This document shows, in pieces, positions 33,789-42,078 of a stretch of DNA of 64,000 nt. How positions within the stretch are numbered: position 1 is the first letter of the stretch; each line of letters opens with the position of its first letter. The stretch spans positions 206 to 64,205 of the forward strand of contig DLNB01000033.1 of assembly GCA_002479455.1 (NCBI GenBank). The letters are read 5' to 3'. A program made the position numbers and the translations under genes. This stretch comes from Acetothermia bacterium UBA7521. Its GTDB lineage: Bacteria; Bipolaricaulota; Bipolaricaulia; Bipolaricaulales; Bipolaricaulaceae. The notes below the pieces were generated by a model. That model saw nothing but the letters and a program-made list of their open reading frames with translations. It searched no databases and was not told the origin of the DNA.

Positions 33789-35216
33789 TTACCTGTGACC
33801 TCGCATGAGCGCGCGGGCGTGAGCAAGCGCCTCGTCCCGAGTAGAGACCTCTCCAGCGAGGATCCGCTCGTGGACAAGATCCAGCACCTCGCCCAGGCGT
33901 GGGCCGGGGGGGAATCCCATCGCCAGCAGGTCGTCGCCGGTGAGGAACTCCCGCGCCTGACGGATCCCGTGGATCCGGCGAAGGTGAACAAGAAGCTCCA
34001 CCGCGCGTGAGAGAAGGGGAAGCCACGCTTGCGCATGATGGGCGCTCGCCTCGGCATCGCAGATCACCACCCGGAGAAGGTCAGCGAAGAGAGGGAATCG
34101 CCGAGGCAGGTCTCCAAGAGGGCACATCTCGTCCTCTCCCACCCCAAGGAGACGCACCTGTTTCCCCGCGCCCATCTCCGGAAGCCGCGCCACCCGCATG
34201 TGCTCTCGCACCAAATGGGTGATCCACTCTACATCGCGCTTTGGGAGGCGTAGTCGGGTGAGCGCTCGCGCGGCGATCTCCGCCCCCAACCCGCAGTGCC
34301 CGCCCATGTTGTCCCCCCCCGATCGTGCAAGCGCGGGGGGTTTCCCCACGTCATGGAAAAGCACAGCGAGCTTGAATCGAGGAACGTCCCACAACCCGTC
34401 GGCAACCCGCAGCGCGGCCACGGTGTGCACGAACACGTCTCCCTCCGGGTGGTACTCCACAGGCTGGGGCACCCCCCGCAGGGCGCCGATCTCAGGAAGG
34501 ACGTGCTCCAGAAGACCCAGCCGATTGAGGGTGTCAATCCCCTCTCCAGATCGAGCGGTCCCTAGAATGCGCAACAGTTCGTCGCGGATCCGCTCCCGCG
34601 AGACCCCTGTGATTCGCGCGGCGTGAACTCGAATCGCAGCCGCGGTCTGCTCTTCAACCGCAAACCCGAGCTGACAGGCAAACCGGATGGCGCGAAGCAT
34701 ACGCAGGTGGTCTTCGCCGAACCGCGTCGCGGGATCCCCGATCGCCCGCACCAGACCAGCCTCGAGATCAGGGATCCCCCCCACCAGGTCGAGCACCTCT
34801 CCGTCGGGGGTAGCGACAAGGCCGTTCACCGTGAAGTCCCGCCGCTGCACGTCATCGACAAGCAGCCCCCATCGCACCACGTCCGGCCTTCGTCCGTCGC
34901 TGTACCCCCCCTCGGTGCGAAACGTAGCCACTTCGAACTGCTGCCCTCCAGGGGCGATCACCACCACCACGCCAAAGCCTTCCCCAATCGACACGATCCG
35001 TCGATCGGGGAACAGACGTTTCACCTCTTCGGGCAAGGCCGACGTGGCGATATCCACGTCTTGAGCCACACATCGCTGCCCCCGCAGCTCGGCAAGCACG
35101 GCATCGCGCACAACTCCCCCCACGAACACCGCTGTGTGTCCGGCGCCGTTCAGCCGACGGACGATCTCCCCCGCGAACGGGTGACCGGCAAGCAGGGACT
35201 CCACATGAAGCTGCAC
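33789..35216 (-). CDS. cca: CCA-adding tRNA nucleotidyltransferase with HD domain
   Basis: A 475-residue class II nucleotidyltransferase. Catalytic core: VGGVVRDAVL (32-41), the DVDIATSALPEE metal-binding D-x-D pair, and RRDFTVNGLV; the tRNA-binding/head segments DPATRFGEDHLRMLRAIRFACQLGF follow. The C-terminal half has an HD phosphohydrolase domain (LFHDVGKPPALARSGG...HDxH-like GGHCGLGAEIAARAL), as in the E. coli type. The enzyme completes tRNA 3' ends; several tRNAs in this window lack encoded CCA. The GTG at 35216 lies 5 nt after a GATAAT box. A poly(A) polymerase role cannot be excluded. Confidence 0.9.
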   Translation of the reverse strand: MQLHVESLLAGHPFAGEIVRRLNGAGHTAVFVGGVVRDAVLAELRGQRCVAQDVDIATSALPEEVKRLFPDRRIVSIGEGFGVVVVIAPGGQQFEVATFRTEGGYSDGRRPDVVRWGLLVDDVQRRDFTVNGLVATPDGEVLDLVGGIPDLEAGLVRAIGDPATRFGEDHLRMLRAIRFACQLGFAVEEQTAAAIRVHAARITGVSRERIRDELLRILGTARSGEGIDTLNRLGLLEHVLPEIGALRGVPQPVEYHPEGDVFVHTVAALRVADGLWDVPRFKLAVLFHDVGKPPALARSGGDNMGGHCGLGAEIAARALTRLRLPKRDVEWITHLVREHMRVARLPEMGAGKQVRLLGVGEDEMCPLGDLPRRFPLFADLLRVVICDAEASAHHAQAWLPLLSRAVELLVHLRRIHGIRQAREFLTGDDLLAMGFPPGPRLGEVLDLVHERILAGEVSTRDEALAHARALMRGHR

Positions 35217-35221
35217 GTTCG

Positions 35222-35227
35222 ATTATC
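35222..35227 (-). promoter_or_regulatory. Putative -10 element of cca (leaderless)
   Basis: GATAAT on the minus strand ends 5 nt before the GTG of cca and there is no Shine-Dalgarno. It shares the 67-bp divergent region with the frr promoter. Confidence 0.4.
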
Positions 35228-35233
35228 GCCCGC

Positions 35234-35262
35234 TTGCGGCTTCAGCGCAGCAGAGCTAGGAT
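35234..35262 (+). promoter_or_regulatory. Putative sigma70-type promoter of frr and the atp operon
   Basis: TTGCGG (35234-35239) and TAGGAT (35257-35262) are separated by exactly 17 bp. Transcription would begin about 15 nt before the frr ATG, leaving room for the AAGGGGGT ribosome site. This is the best-formed promoter in the window. Confidence 0.5.
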
Positions 35263-35283
35263 TCGCATGAAAGGGGGTCGGTC

Positions 35284-35841
35284 ATGGAACACGAGCTGCT
35301 CCGCCAAGCCCGCGGGCACATGGTACGCACCCTGGACGTGCTCCAGGGAGAGCTGGGCAAGATCCACACCGGGCGAGCCAACCCATCGTTGTTGGAAACG
35401 GTGGCGGTGGACTACTACGGGACGCCCACACCGTTGAAGCACGTCGCGCACGTTGTAGCCCCAGATCCCGACATGATCATGATCCGGCCGTTCGACCGCA
35501 CTCAGATCCCCGCCATCGAGAAGGCCGTGCTCGGTGCCGACCTCGGTCTCAACCCTCAAAACGACGGTCAGGTGATTCGGGTCAAGATCCCCCGTCTGTC
35601 CGAGGAGCGGCGCAACGAGCTCGTGAAGCTTGTGGGCAAACGAGCTGAAGAGGCTAAGATCGCCCTGCGCAACGTGCGGCGCGATACCCGGGAGAAACTC
35701 GACACCGAGAAGAAGGACGGCCGTCTGGGTGAGGACGACCACCACCGGCTGCAGAAAGCCCTGGACGACCTCACAGCAGAGCATGTGAAGCAGGTCGACG
35801 AACTTGTGGAGAAGAAAGCCCAAGAGATGCGCACCCTATAG
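35284..35841 (+). CDS. frr: Ribosome recycling factor
   Basis: A 185-residue RRF that splits post-termination ribosomes with EF-G. GELGKIHTGRANPSLLETVAVDYYGTPTPLKHVA and IMIRPFDRTQIPAIEKAVLGADLGLNPQNDGQVIRVKIPRLSEERR are hallmark segments, followed by KEDDHHRLQKALDDLTAEHVKQVDELVEKKAQEM-like helices. Start ATG 35284 with the AAGGGGGT site. It lies 4 bp before an AtpI-like gene, an unusual union with ATP synthase; frr is more often with pyrH and tsf. Confidence 0.95.
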   Translation: MEHELLRQARGHMVRTLDVLQGELGKIHTGRANPSLLETVAVDYYGTPTPLKHVAHVVAPDPDMIMIRPFDRTQIPAIEKAVLGADLGLNPQNDGQVIRVKIPRLSEERRNELVKLVGKRAEEAKIALRNVRRDTREKLDTEKKDGRLGEDDHHRLQKALDDLTAEHVKQVDELVEKKAQEMRTL

Positions 35842-35845
35842 CCCC

Positions 35846-36199
35846 ATGGTGCGCGAGGCGGTGTGGCTTGGAATGGGAGAAGGCCTGGGGCTGGCGCTGC
35901 CGTTGGCGCTGGGGCTCCTTATCCGAGGATGGGAGTGGTCCGTCGGTCTTCTGTGGGGGTTCGCCGTCGTGGGCATTGGCCGGCTCGTCCGGTGGAACCT
36001 GATCGCGCTGATGTTTCGCGAGGGGGGTGGGGGGCTTGCGGCAGGGCTGACCGGGGTCGCACGACACCTCTTCGTATCGTTCCTCACCGTGGGGGGGATT
36101 CTTGCCGGACTGCCCTCCCTCGCGGTGGCGGGAGGGCTTCTCATCCCTACGCTCGGCCGCTTCTTCTGGATGGTGAGACTTGCTCGAACACCTGGGTAA
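35846..36199 (+). CDS. ATP synthase subunit I-like membrane protein
   Basis: A 117-residue membrane protein with three to four hydrophobic segments (WLGMGEGLGLALPLALGLLI, SVGLLWGFAVVGIGRLV, ATGLTGVARHLFVSFLTVGGILAG and a final hydrophobic stretch). Position before atpB, size and topology fit the AtpI role of assisting c-ring assembly or Mg uptake, but sequence conservation in that family is low and the name rests on context. ATG start is at 35846. Its stop lies 20 bp inside atpB (atpB starts at 36180), so the two are translationally coupled. Confidence 0.6.
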   Translation: MVREAVWLGMGEGLGLALPLALGLLIRGWEWSVGLLWGFAVVGIGRLVRWNLIALMFREGGGGLAAGLTGVARHLFVSFLTVGGILAGLPSLAVAGGLLIPTLGRFFWMVRLARTPG

Positions 36200-36929
36200 A
36201 GAACTCGCGTTCCGGTTCACCGTGGGGGGGGTAGAGATCGCGTTCCACCCCGTCGTGATCGCCGTCGCCCTGGCGGTGGCGGTCGCGCTCGTCCTCGTTT
36301 CCCTGTGGCTCCGGCGAGGGCTCCCCCACACCCCTGACGCACCCCTGTCGCGGCGGGCAGCGTTTCTCGCCGGAACGATCGACCTGTTCGAGAACCAGCT
36401 CCTCGGCGGCGTGTCCCCCCGCCTCGTCCGGCAGCTGCTCCCGTTTGTGATGACCCTGTTTTTCTACGTCTTGTTCTGCAACTGGGCTGGGATCCTCCCC
36501 ATCCCGTACATCGTCGCCCCAACCCAGGACTTGAACGTGTCGTTGGGATTGGCCCTTCTCGTCTACCTGCTGACCCATTACTACGGGATCCGGGCCAAGG
36601 GGGTTGGCCGCCACTTGAAGGGGTACCTCGAACCGTTCCCGTTCCTTCTCCCCCTGAACATCGTCGGTGACCTCGGACGCACCCTGTCCCACGGGTTCCG
36701 CTTGTTCGGGAACATCCTGGGCGGTGCGATCTTGATGGTCGTGGCGCCGACGGCAACGCTGAGCATTTCCACAGCCCTCGTGCCGGTGGTGGGACCTGCA
36801 TTGGGTTGGACAGGGCGGGTCCCCCTGAGCCTGATTCTCAACGGGTGGTTTGGACTGGCGTTTGGGGTGATCCAAGCGTTTGTGTTCACATTGTTGGCCG
36901 TGGCCTACATCCAGGTCACCGCCGACTAG
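36180..36929 (+). CDS. atpB: ATP synthase subunit a
   Basis: A 249-residue stator subunit of Fo that forms the ion half-channels. The essential arginine is R174 in SHGFRLFGNILGG, and the EPFPFLLPLNIVGDLGRTL segment is typical. About five to six transmembrane helices are visible. A TTG at 36180 is the likely start, since it precedes the conserved N-terminal region and overlaps the AtpI-like gene. A following glycine-rich loop (VVPVVGPALGWTGRVPLSL) is unremarkable for the family. Confidence 0.93.
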   Translation: MLEHLGKELAFRFTVGGVEIAFHPVVIAVALAVAVALVLVSLWLRRGLPHTPDAPLSRRAAFLAGTIDLFENQLLGGVSPRLVRQLLPFVMTLFFYVLFCNWAGILPIPYIVAPTQDLNVSLGLALLVYLLTHYYGIRAKGVGRHLKGYLEPFPFLLPLNIVGDLGRTLSHGFRLFGNILGGAILMVVAPTATLSISTALVPVVGPALGWTGRVPLSLILNGWFGLAFGVIQAFVFTLLAVAYIQVTAD

Positions 36930-36939
36930 GAGGTTGGAC

Positions 36940-37182
36940 ATGGAAGGAGAGGCACTCGTCGCAGCAGCGAAGTTCCTGGCAGCCGGGATCTGCATGGGCC
37001 TCGGCGCGATCGGCCCCGGGGTAGGCGAGGGCATCGTCGGCGCTCACGCGCTCGACGCGATGGCCCGCCAACCGGAGATGGCCAACACGCTCCTCCGAAC
37101 GATGGTCATCGCCGATGCGATCGCCGAGACCACGGGCATCTACTCGTTGCTCGTCGCCCTCGTCCTGTTGTTCGTCGTCTAG
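36940..37182 (+). CDS. atpE: ATP synthase subunit c, Na+-type motif
   Basis: An 80-residue hairpin of two transmembrane helices. The ATG at 36940 follows AGGAGG. Helix 1 shows the glycine repeat GLGAIGPGVGEGIVGA and helix 2 the ion site. The Na+ signature P-x3-E/Q ... E-[ST]-x3-Y is complete: P26, E30 and E63-T64-x3-Y68. Ring c subunits with Q at the position of E30 occur in Ilyobacter, and the two-carboxylate version (E and E) was described in Fusobacterium nucleatum. This suggests a Na+-coupled synthase, or one able to use both H+ and Na+. The loop ARQPE contacts gamma and epsilon. Confidence 0.93.
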   Translation: MEGEALVAAAKFLAAGICMGLGAIGPGVGEGIVGAHALDAMARQPEMANTLLRTMVIADAIAETTGIYSLLVALVLLFVV

Positions 37183-37191
37183 GAGAGGACT

Positions 37192-37707
37192 GTGGCGCTG
37201 GAGTGGGGCACGATCGTCAAGAACCTGAACTGGACCCTTCTGTTCAACCTCGCCATGTTCGCCCTGCTTCTATGGCTCCTCAAGCGGTACCTCTACAGGC
37301 CGGTGCTGAGCTGGCTCGATCGTCGGCGGAAGATCGAGGAAGAGCGCCTCCGCGCAGCTCAGGAAGCGCAAGCCCAAGCCGCGGATCTCCTCCGCGCTCG
37401 GGAAGCTGAGCTCGCGGATGCCAACCGGCGGGCGCGGGAGATCGTGGCCCAAGCAGAGGCAGAAGCTCAGGAGACGCTTCGCGCCGCGCGCCGCGAGGCG
37501 CGAATCCAGGCCCAGTCCGTCGTCGCCGAAGGAGAAGCGACTGCCGCCCGCCTTCGCGAAGAAGCGCTGGTGGACCTGCGCTCCTCCTACGCCGATCTCG
37601 TCGTGCTCGGGGCATCCCAGATCCTCGCCCGCGAGGTACGTCCCGCAGACCACGCGCGCCTGCTGGCCGAACTCACGGAACGGGTCGACAAACGGCTTCT
37701 CCAGTAG
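37192..37707 (+). CDS. atpF: ATP synthase subunit b
   Basis: A 171-residue peripheral stalk protein. One N-terminal transmembrane helix (NWTLLFNLAMFALLLWLLKRYL) is followed by a long alpha-helical region rich in E, A, R (IEEERLRAAQEAQAQAADLL...), typical of b. GTG at 37192 gives the shortest frame containing this anchor and follows AGGAGAGG. The protein ends two bases before atpH. Confidence 0.93.
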   Translation: MALEWGTIVKNLNWTLLFNLAMFALLLWLLKRYLYRPVLSWLDRRRKIEEERLRAAQEAQAQAADLLRAREAELADANRRAREIVAQAEAEAQETLRAARREARIQAQSVVAEGEATAARLREEALVDLRSSYADLVVLGASQILAREVRPADHARLLAELTERVDKRLLQ

Positions 37708-37709
37708 CG

Positions 37710-38255
37710 ATGCCCGAATCCAATACTGCCCGCCCCTACGCCCGCGCCCTGTACGAGGTCGCCGCCACGCAAGGGCTGGAGGAGCGCATCGCCCACGATC
37801 TCGGCCTCATCCGCGCCCTGTGGGAGGAGGATCCAGAGCTGGCGCAGCCGTTCTTGACCCACCCCCTCATCCACGTCGCTGCGAAGGAAGCGGTTCTGGA
37901 ACGCGCACTGGGCTCAACCGTTCATCCGCACATCTTGACCCTGTTGCGGCTCCTCGTGCGACGGGGAAAGGTCGCGGCCATCCCCTCCCTCGCCCCGGCG
38001 TTCTTCCAGGAGCAGGAGGAAGCGGGGAAGGCGTGCCATGTGACCGCTCGCACCGCCCGGCCTCTCGCGCCCGAGGAGCGGGCCGCCCTGCGGGACCGGC
38101 TGGCAGAGGTGTTGGGAAGGCCGGTGACGATCGAGGAAGTGGAGGCTCCCGACCTCTTGGCGGGAGTCGAACTCTCCGTGTCCGGACGTCGCGTCGAGGC
38201 CTCGCTCCGCGCGCGTCTGGACGCACTCATGGTTCAGCTGGGGGGTAAACGATGA
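37710..38255 (+). CDS. atpH: ATP synthase subunit delta
   Basis: A 181-residue stalk subunit connecting F1 to b. ARPYARALYEVAATQG opens it; ATQGLEERIAHDLGLI forms the N-terminal helical bundle and the C-terminal RPVTIEEVEAPDLLAGVELSVSGRRVEASLRARLDALM is the OSCP/delta signature. ATG at 37710 follows atpF by 2 bp; the stop overlaps atpA. Confidence 0.93.
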   Translation: MPESNTARPYARALYEVAATQGLEERIAHDLGLIRALWEEDPELAQPFLTHPLIHVAAKEAVLERALGSTVHPHILTLLRLLVRRGKVAAIPSLAPAFFQEQEEAGKACHVTARTARPLAPEERAALRDRLAEVLGRPVTIEEVEAPDLLAGVELSVSGRRVEASLRARLDALMVQLGGKR

Positions 38256-39760
38256 GCCCACGCAAGGACGAAATCGCCGCCATCATCAAGAAACAGATTC
38301 TGGAACTGGACATCGACCTCCAGATGGAAGAGGTGGGGGTGGTCGTCGAGGTCGGCGACGGGATCGCCCGGGTGTGGGGCCTTCGCTCGGCAATGGCGTC
38401 CGAGCTCCTCCTCTTTCCCGGCGAGATCCGCGGCCTCGTCCTCGATCTCGCCGAGGACTCGGTAGGGGTGGCCATACTCGGTCCAGACCGGGGGATTCGC
38501 GAAGGCGACGAGGTCCGGCGCACGGGGCACGTCTTGTCTACACCGGTCGGCGCGGGGTTCCTGGGGCGGGTGGTCGATCCCCTCGGCGCCCCCCTGGACG
38601 GGAAGGATCCGATCCACCCAGAGGAATACCGCCGGACGGACGACAAGGCGCCCGGGGTGATCGCCCGCCAACCCGTGAACACTCCCCTCCAGACGGGGAT
38701 CAAGTGCATTGACGCCCTGACCCCGATCGGCCGTGGCCAGCGCGAGCTCCTCATCGGCGACCGCCGTACCGGGAAGACGGCGATCGCCCTGGACACGATC
38801 ATCCACCAGAAGGGCCAGGGTGTGTACTGCATCTACGTCGCCATTGGCCAAAAGTCGTCCACGATCGCCAAGGCGGTGGATGCGTTGCACCGACACGGGG
38901 CGCTCGACTACACGGTCGTCGTCGCCGCGGCGGCCGAGGACCCCACCCCCCTCCAGTACATCGCCCCCTACGCCGGCTGCGCGTTGGGTGAGTTCTTCCG
39001 CGATCGAGGAGAGGACGCGCTGGTGATCTACGACGACCTCTCCAAGCACGCCGTCGCCTACCGCGAGATCGCTCTCCTGCTCCGGCGTCCACCCGGGCGG
39101 GAGGCGTACCCGGGGGACATCTTTTACACCCATTCACGGCTCCTCGAGCGCGCCGCGCGGATGTCCGACGTCCACGGGGGAGGTTCGCTCACCGCCCTCC
39201 CGATCGTCGAGACGAAGGCCGGCGACATCACCGCCTACATCTCCACGAACCTCATCTCCATCACCGACGGCCAGATCTACCTCGAAGCGGATCTGTTCAA
39301 CAAGGGACAGCGACCGGCGATGAACGTCGGGCTGTCCGTGTCGCGGGTCGGCGGGGCCGCCCAGGTTCCCGCGATGAAGGAGGTGGCCGGGCAGCTGCGG
39401 CTTGAGCTCGCTCAGTACCGGGACCTCGCCGCGTTCGCCGAGTTCGCCCAGGAACTCGACGAGGCATCCCAGGCCCAGCTCTCCCGCGGGGAGCGGGTGA
39501 TGGAGATTCTGAACCAAGACCAATTCGCTCCGATGCCCGTTGAGGCTCAAGTCGTCACCCTCTACGCCGCGGTGGGCGGGCACCTCGACGCCGTGCCCGT
39601 GGACGCAGTGCGAGCGTTCGAACGGGGGTTCCTCGCGTTCCTCGCCGAGCGCTATCCGCGACTCCTCGCCACCCTGGGCGAGGAGCGGCGCCTCGGCGAC
39701 GGCCCACGCGCCGAACTCGACACAGCGCTCGCCAAGTTCCGCGAAGGGTTCAGGGCCTGA
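38252..39760 (+). CDS. atpA: ATP synthase subunit alpha
   Basis: A 502-residue F1 alpha. Walker A GDRRTGKTAIALDT, the regulatory LLEEERTRR-like MSDVHGGGSLTALPIVETKAGDITAYIPTNxISITDGQIYL-type block is present as SLTALPIVETKAGDITAYISTNLISITDGQIYL, and the signature RPAMNVGLSVSRVGGAAQ. ATG overlaps the atpH stop by 4 bp. The N-terminal MSPRKDEIAAIIKKQI is typical. Nothing anomalous. Confidence 0.97.
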   Translation: MSPRKDEIAAIIKKQILELDIDLQMEEVGVVVEVGDGIARVWGLRSAMASELLLFPGEIRGLVLDLAEDSVGVAILGPDRGIREGDEVRRTGHVLSTPVGAGFLGRVVDPLGAPLDGKDPIHPEEYRRTDDKAPGVIARQPVNTPLQTGIKCIDALTPIGRGQRELLIGDRRTGKTAIALDTIIHQKGQGVYCIYVAIGQKSSTIAKAVDALHRHGALDYTVVVAAAAEDPTPLQYIAPYAGCALGEFFRDRGEDALVIYDDLSKHAVAYREIALLLRRPPGREAYPGDIFYTHSRLLERAARMSDVHGGGSLTALPIVETKAGDITAYISTNLISITDGQIYLEADLFNKGQRPAMNVGLSVSRVGGAAQVPAMKEVAGQLRLELAQYRDLAAFAEFAQELDEASQAQLSRGERVMEILNQDQFAPMPVEAQVVTLYAAVGGHLDAVPVDAVRAFERGFLAFLAERYPRLLATLGEERRLGDGPRAELDTALAKFREGFRA

Positions 39761-40611
39761 TGGGCGCTCGGGTTCGCCAAATCCGTCGGCGGATCGGCAA
39801 CGTCCGCCATGTGCGACAGATCACGAAGGCGATGTACACCATCGCCGCAACACAGGTCATTCAGCGGAAGCGGGCACTGGGCGCAGCCCGGCCGTTCACA
39901 GAAGCAGCGGAGAGCGTGCTCGCCAGCCTCGCCGTCACGGCCCACCGCGAGGGCGTGGTCCATCCCCTCGTTCACGGGGTGGACCGGACGGGGACGGCGG
40001 TGCTCGTGATCAGCTCCGACCGCGGCCTGTGCGGCCGTTACGTGGGCGATCTGAACCGCGCTGGAACCGAGTTGGCTCGACAAAAGGCCGAAGTGCGGTT
40101 CTTCGCAGGAGGAGATAAGGCCCACCGCCACTTCCGTCGCGGCCCGTGGCCGCTCGCGGGGAGTTACGTCCACGCCTATGACCGGCCTGCGGTGGAGGTC
40201 GCGCAGCGGATGCGCGACGACCTCCTCGGACTGTACGGACAGGAGGTCGGGGAGATCTACGTGGTGTACACGTACTTCCGGGGGGAGCTCGCCCAACAGG
40301 TGCGGGCCGAACGGCTCCTCCCGTTGGACCTGCCGCTGGGCCTTCCGCGCGACCTCCTCGTCGAGCCCGATCTTGGCACGGTGCTCGATGAGCTGGCGAA
40401 CCTGTACCTCACGGGGCGGTTGCTGCGGGTTCTGCTCGAGGCCAAAGCCTCCGAACACGCCGTGCGCCGCCAAGCGATGAAGGCCGCCACCGACAACGCC
40501 GACGACCTCCTGGAAAAGCTCACCCTGAGCTACAATAAGGCCAGGCAGCAACGGATCACCACCGAGCTCGCCGACATCATGGGGGGCGCGGAAGCCCTGC
40601 GGGAGGAGTGA
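39760..40611 (+). CDS. atpG: ATP synthase subunit gamma
   Basis: A 283-residue central rotor shaft. MGARVRQIRRRIGNVRHVRQITKAMYTIAATQ opens it (long N-terminal helix) and the C-terminal helix ends TLSYNKARQQRITTELADIMGGAEAL, both family hallmarks that insert into the alpha3beta3 hexamer. ATG at 39760 overlaps the atpA stop by one base. Two missing residues relative to the usual segment are not evident. Confidence 0.95.
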   Translation: MGARVRQIRRRIGNVRHVRQITKAMYTIAATQVIQRKRALGAARPFTEAAESVLASLAVTAHREGVVHPLVHGVDRTGTAVLVISSDRGLCGRYVGDLNRAGTELARQKAEVRFFAGGDKAHRHFRRGPWPLAGSYVHAYDRPAVEVAQRMRDDLLGLYGQEVGEIYVVYTYFRGELAQQVRAERLLPLDLPLGLPRDLLVEPDLGTVLDELANLYLTGRLLRVLLEAKASEHAVRRQAMKAATDNADDLLEKLTLSYNKARQQRITTELADIMGGAEALREE

Positions 40612-42017
40612 TGATCGAGAACCGATCTACGGGCAAGGGATGGATCCTGACCATTCGCGGGCCGGTGGTGGACGTTCAGTTCCCGCCTGGCCACCTGCCG
40701 CCACTGCGGCAGGCACTGTACATCGAGCGCGAGGGCGGGGATCTCGTTCTCGAAGTGGCGCAGCACTTGGGGGATTCCGTGGTGCGGGCGATCGCGATGG
40801 ACTCCACCGATGGCCTGCGACGGGCCGACGAGGTCCTCGACACCGGAGCGCCGATCACGGTCCCGGTGGGACCGGAAACATTGGGGCGGATGTTCGACCT
40901 CACCGGCCAACCCATTGACGAGCAGCCACCTCCCCCTGTGTCGAAGACGTACCCGATTCACCGTGCATCCCCGCCGCTCGCCGACCTCGCGGTCGAGGAC
41001 GAGGTCCTGGAGACGGGCATCAAGGTTCTGGACCTCATCGCCCCCATCCCGAAAGGTGGCAAGGTCGGGCTGTTCGGGGGGGCCGGCGTGGGCAAGACGG
41101 TCCTCATCATGGAGCTCATCCGCGCGATCGCCTACGAGCACAAGGGGTACTCCGTGTTCGCCGGGGTCGGCGAGCGATCCCGCGAGGGAAACGAGCTGTA
41201 CTTGGGGATGAAGGAATCCGGCGTACTCGCGAACACGGTGCTCGTGTACGGCCAGATGAACGAGCCTCCAGGAGCGCGGTTCAGGGTCGGCCTGTCCGGG
41301 GTGACGATGGCCGAGTATTTCCGGGACGAAGAGGGCAAGGACGTCCTCCTGTTCATCGACAACATCTTCCGCTTCGCCCAGGCCGGGAGCGAGGTGTCGG
41401 CCCTCCTGGGACGAATGCCGTCCGAGGTCGGGTACCAGCCGACCCTCGCCACAGAGATGGCCGAGCTTCAGGAGCGGATCACCTCTACCCGCCGCGGCTC
41501 GATCACCGCAGTCCAGGCCGTGTTCGTGCCCGCCGACGACATCACCGACCCCGCGCCAGCCACGGTGTTCTCCCACCTCGACGCCACGGTCACCCTCACC
41601 CGCGAACTGGCGGAGAAGGGGATCTACCCAGCCGTGGACCCCCTGCAGTCGGACTCCCGGCTCATGGACCCGCGAACCCTGACCCGGGACCACTACGCGG
41701 TCGCCCAGCGAACGCGGGCCATTCTCCAGCGGAACCAGGATCTCCAGGACATCATCGCCATCATGGGCATGGAGGAGTTGTCGGAGGAGGACCAGACCAC
41801 GGTCAGGCGGGCGCGGAAGATCCAGCGGTTCATGGCCCAGCCGTTTCACGTCGCGGAGCACTTCACAAGCCGGCCCGGAGCCTATGTCCGTATCGAGGAC
41901 ACGGTCCGCGGGTTCCGCATGATCTGCGATGGTGAACTCGACGACGTTCCGGAACAGGCGTTCTACATGGCGGGGACGATCGACGAGGTCCTGGGGCGGG
42001 CAGGGAAAGCGAGCTGA
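40611..42017 (+). CDS. atpD: ATP synthase subunit beta
   Basis: A 468-residue catalytic beta. P-loop GGAGVGKTV, Walker B LLFIDNIFRFAQAG, catalytic E in GERSREGNELY, VYGQMNEPPGARFRVGL and DELSEEDQTTVRRARKIQRF-type end are all present. The ATG at 40611 overlaps the atpG stop as TGATG with a GGGAGGAG site. The gene is followed by no atpC (epsilon) within the window; the next gene is an unrelated lipoprotein. An epsilon gene elsewhere on the chromosome is likely. Confidence 0.97.
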   Translation: MIENRSTGKGWILTIRGPVVDVQFPPGHLPPLRQALYIEREGGDLVLEVAQHLGDSVVRAIAMDSTDGLRRADEVLDTGAPITVPVGPETLGRMFDLTGQPIDEQPPPPVSKTYPIHRASPPLADLAVEDEVLETGIKVLDLIAPIPKGGKVGLFGGAGVGKTVLIMELIRAIAYEHKGYSVFAGVGERSREGNELYLGMKESGVLANTVLVYGQMNEPPGARFRVGLSGVTMAEYFRDEEGKDVLLFIDNIFRFAQAGSEVSALLGRMPSEVGYQPTLATEMAELQERITSTRRGSITAVQAVFVPADDITDPAPATVFSHLDATVTLTRELAEKGIYPAVDPLQSDSRLMDPRTLTRDHYAVAQRTRAILQRNQDLQDIIAIMGMEELSEEDQTTVRRARKIQRFMAQPFHVAEHFTSRPGAYVRIEDTVRGFRMICDGELDDVPEQAFYMAGTIDEVLGRAGKAS

Positions 42018-42041
42018 CCGCGGGGAGCGCTCCGCAGCCAG

Positions 42042-42070
42042 TGGCGAAGGGGGGCAGCGGTTCCTACAAT
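42042..42070 (+). promoter_or_regulatory. Putative promoter of the beta-helix lipoprotein gene (leaderless)
   Basis: TGGCGA (42042-42047) and TACAAT (42065-42070) have a 17-bp spacer; TACAAT ends 8 nt before the ATG and no Shine-Dalgarno is seen. The lipoprotein gene would thus be transcribed separately from atpD. Confidence 0.4.
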
Positions 42071-42078
42071 CGCCGCCC

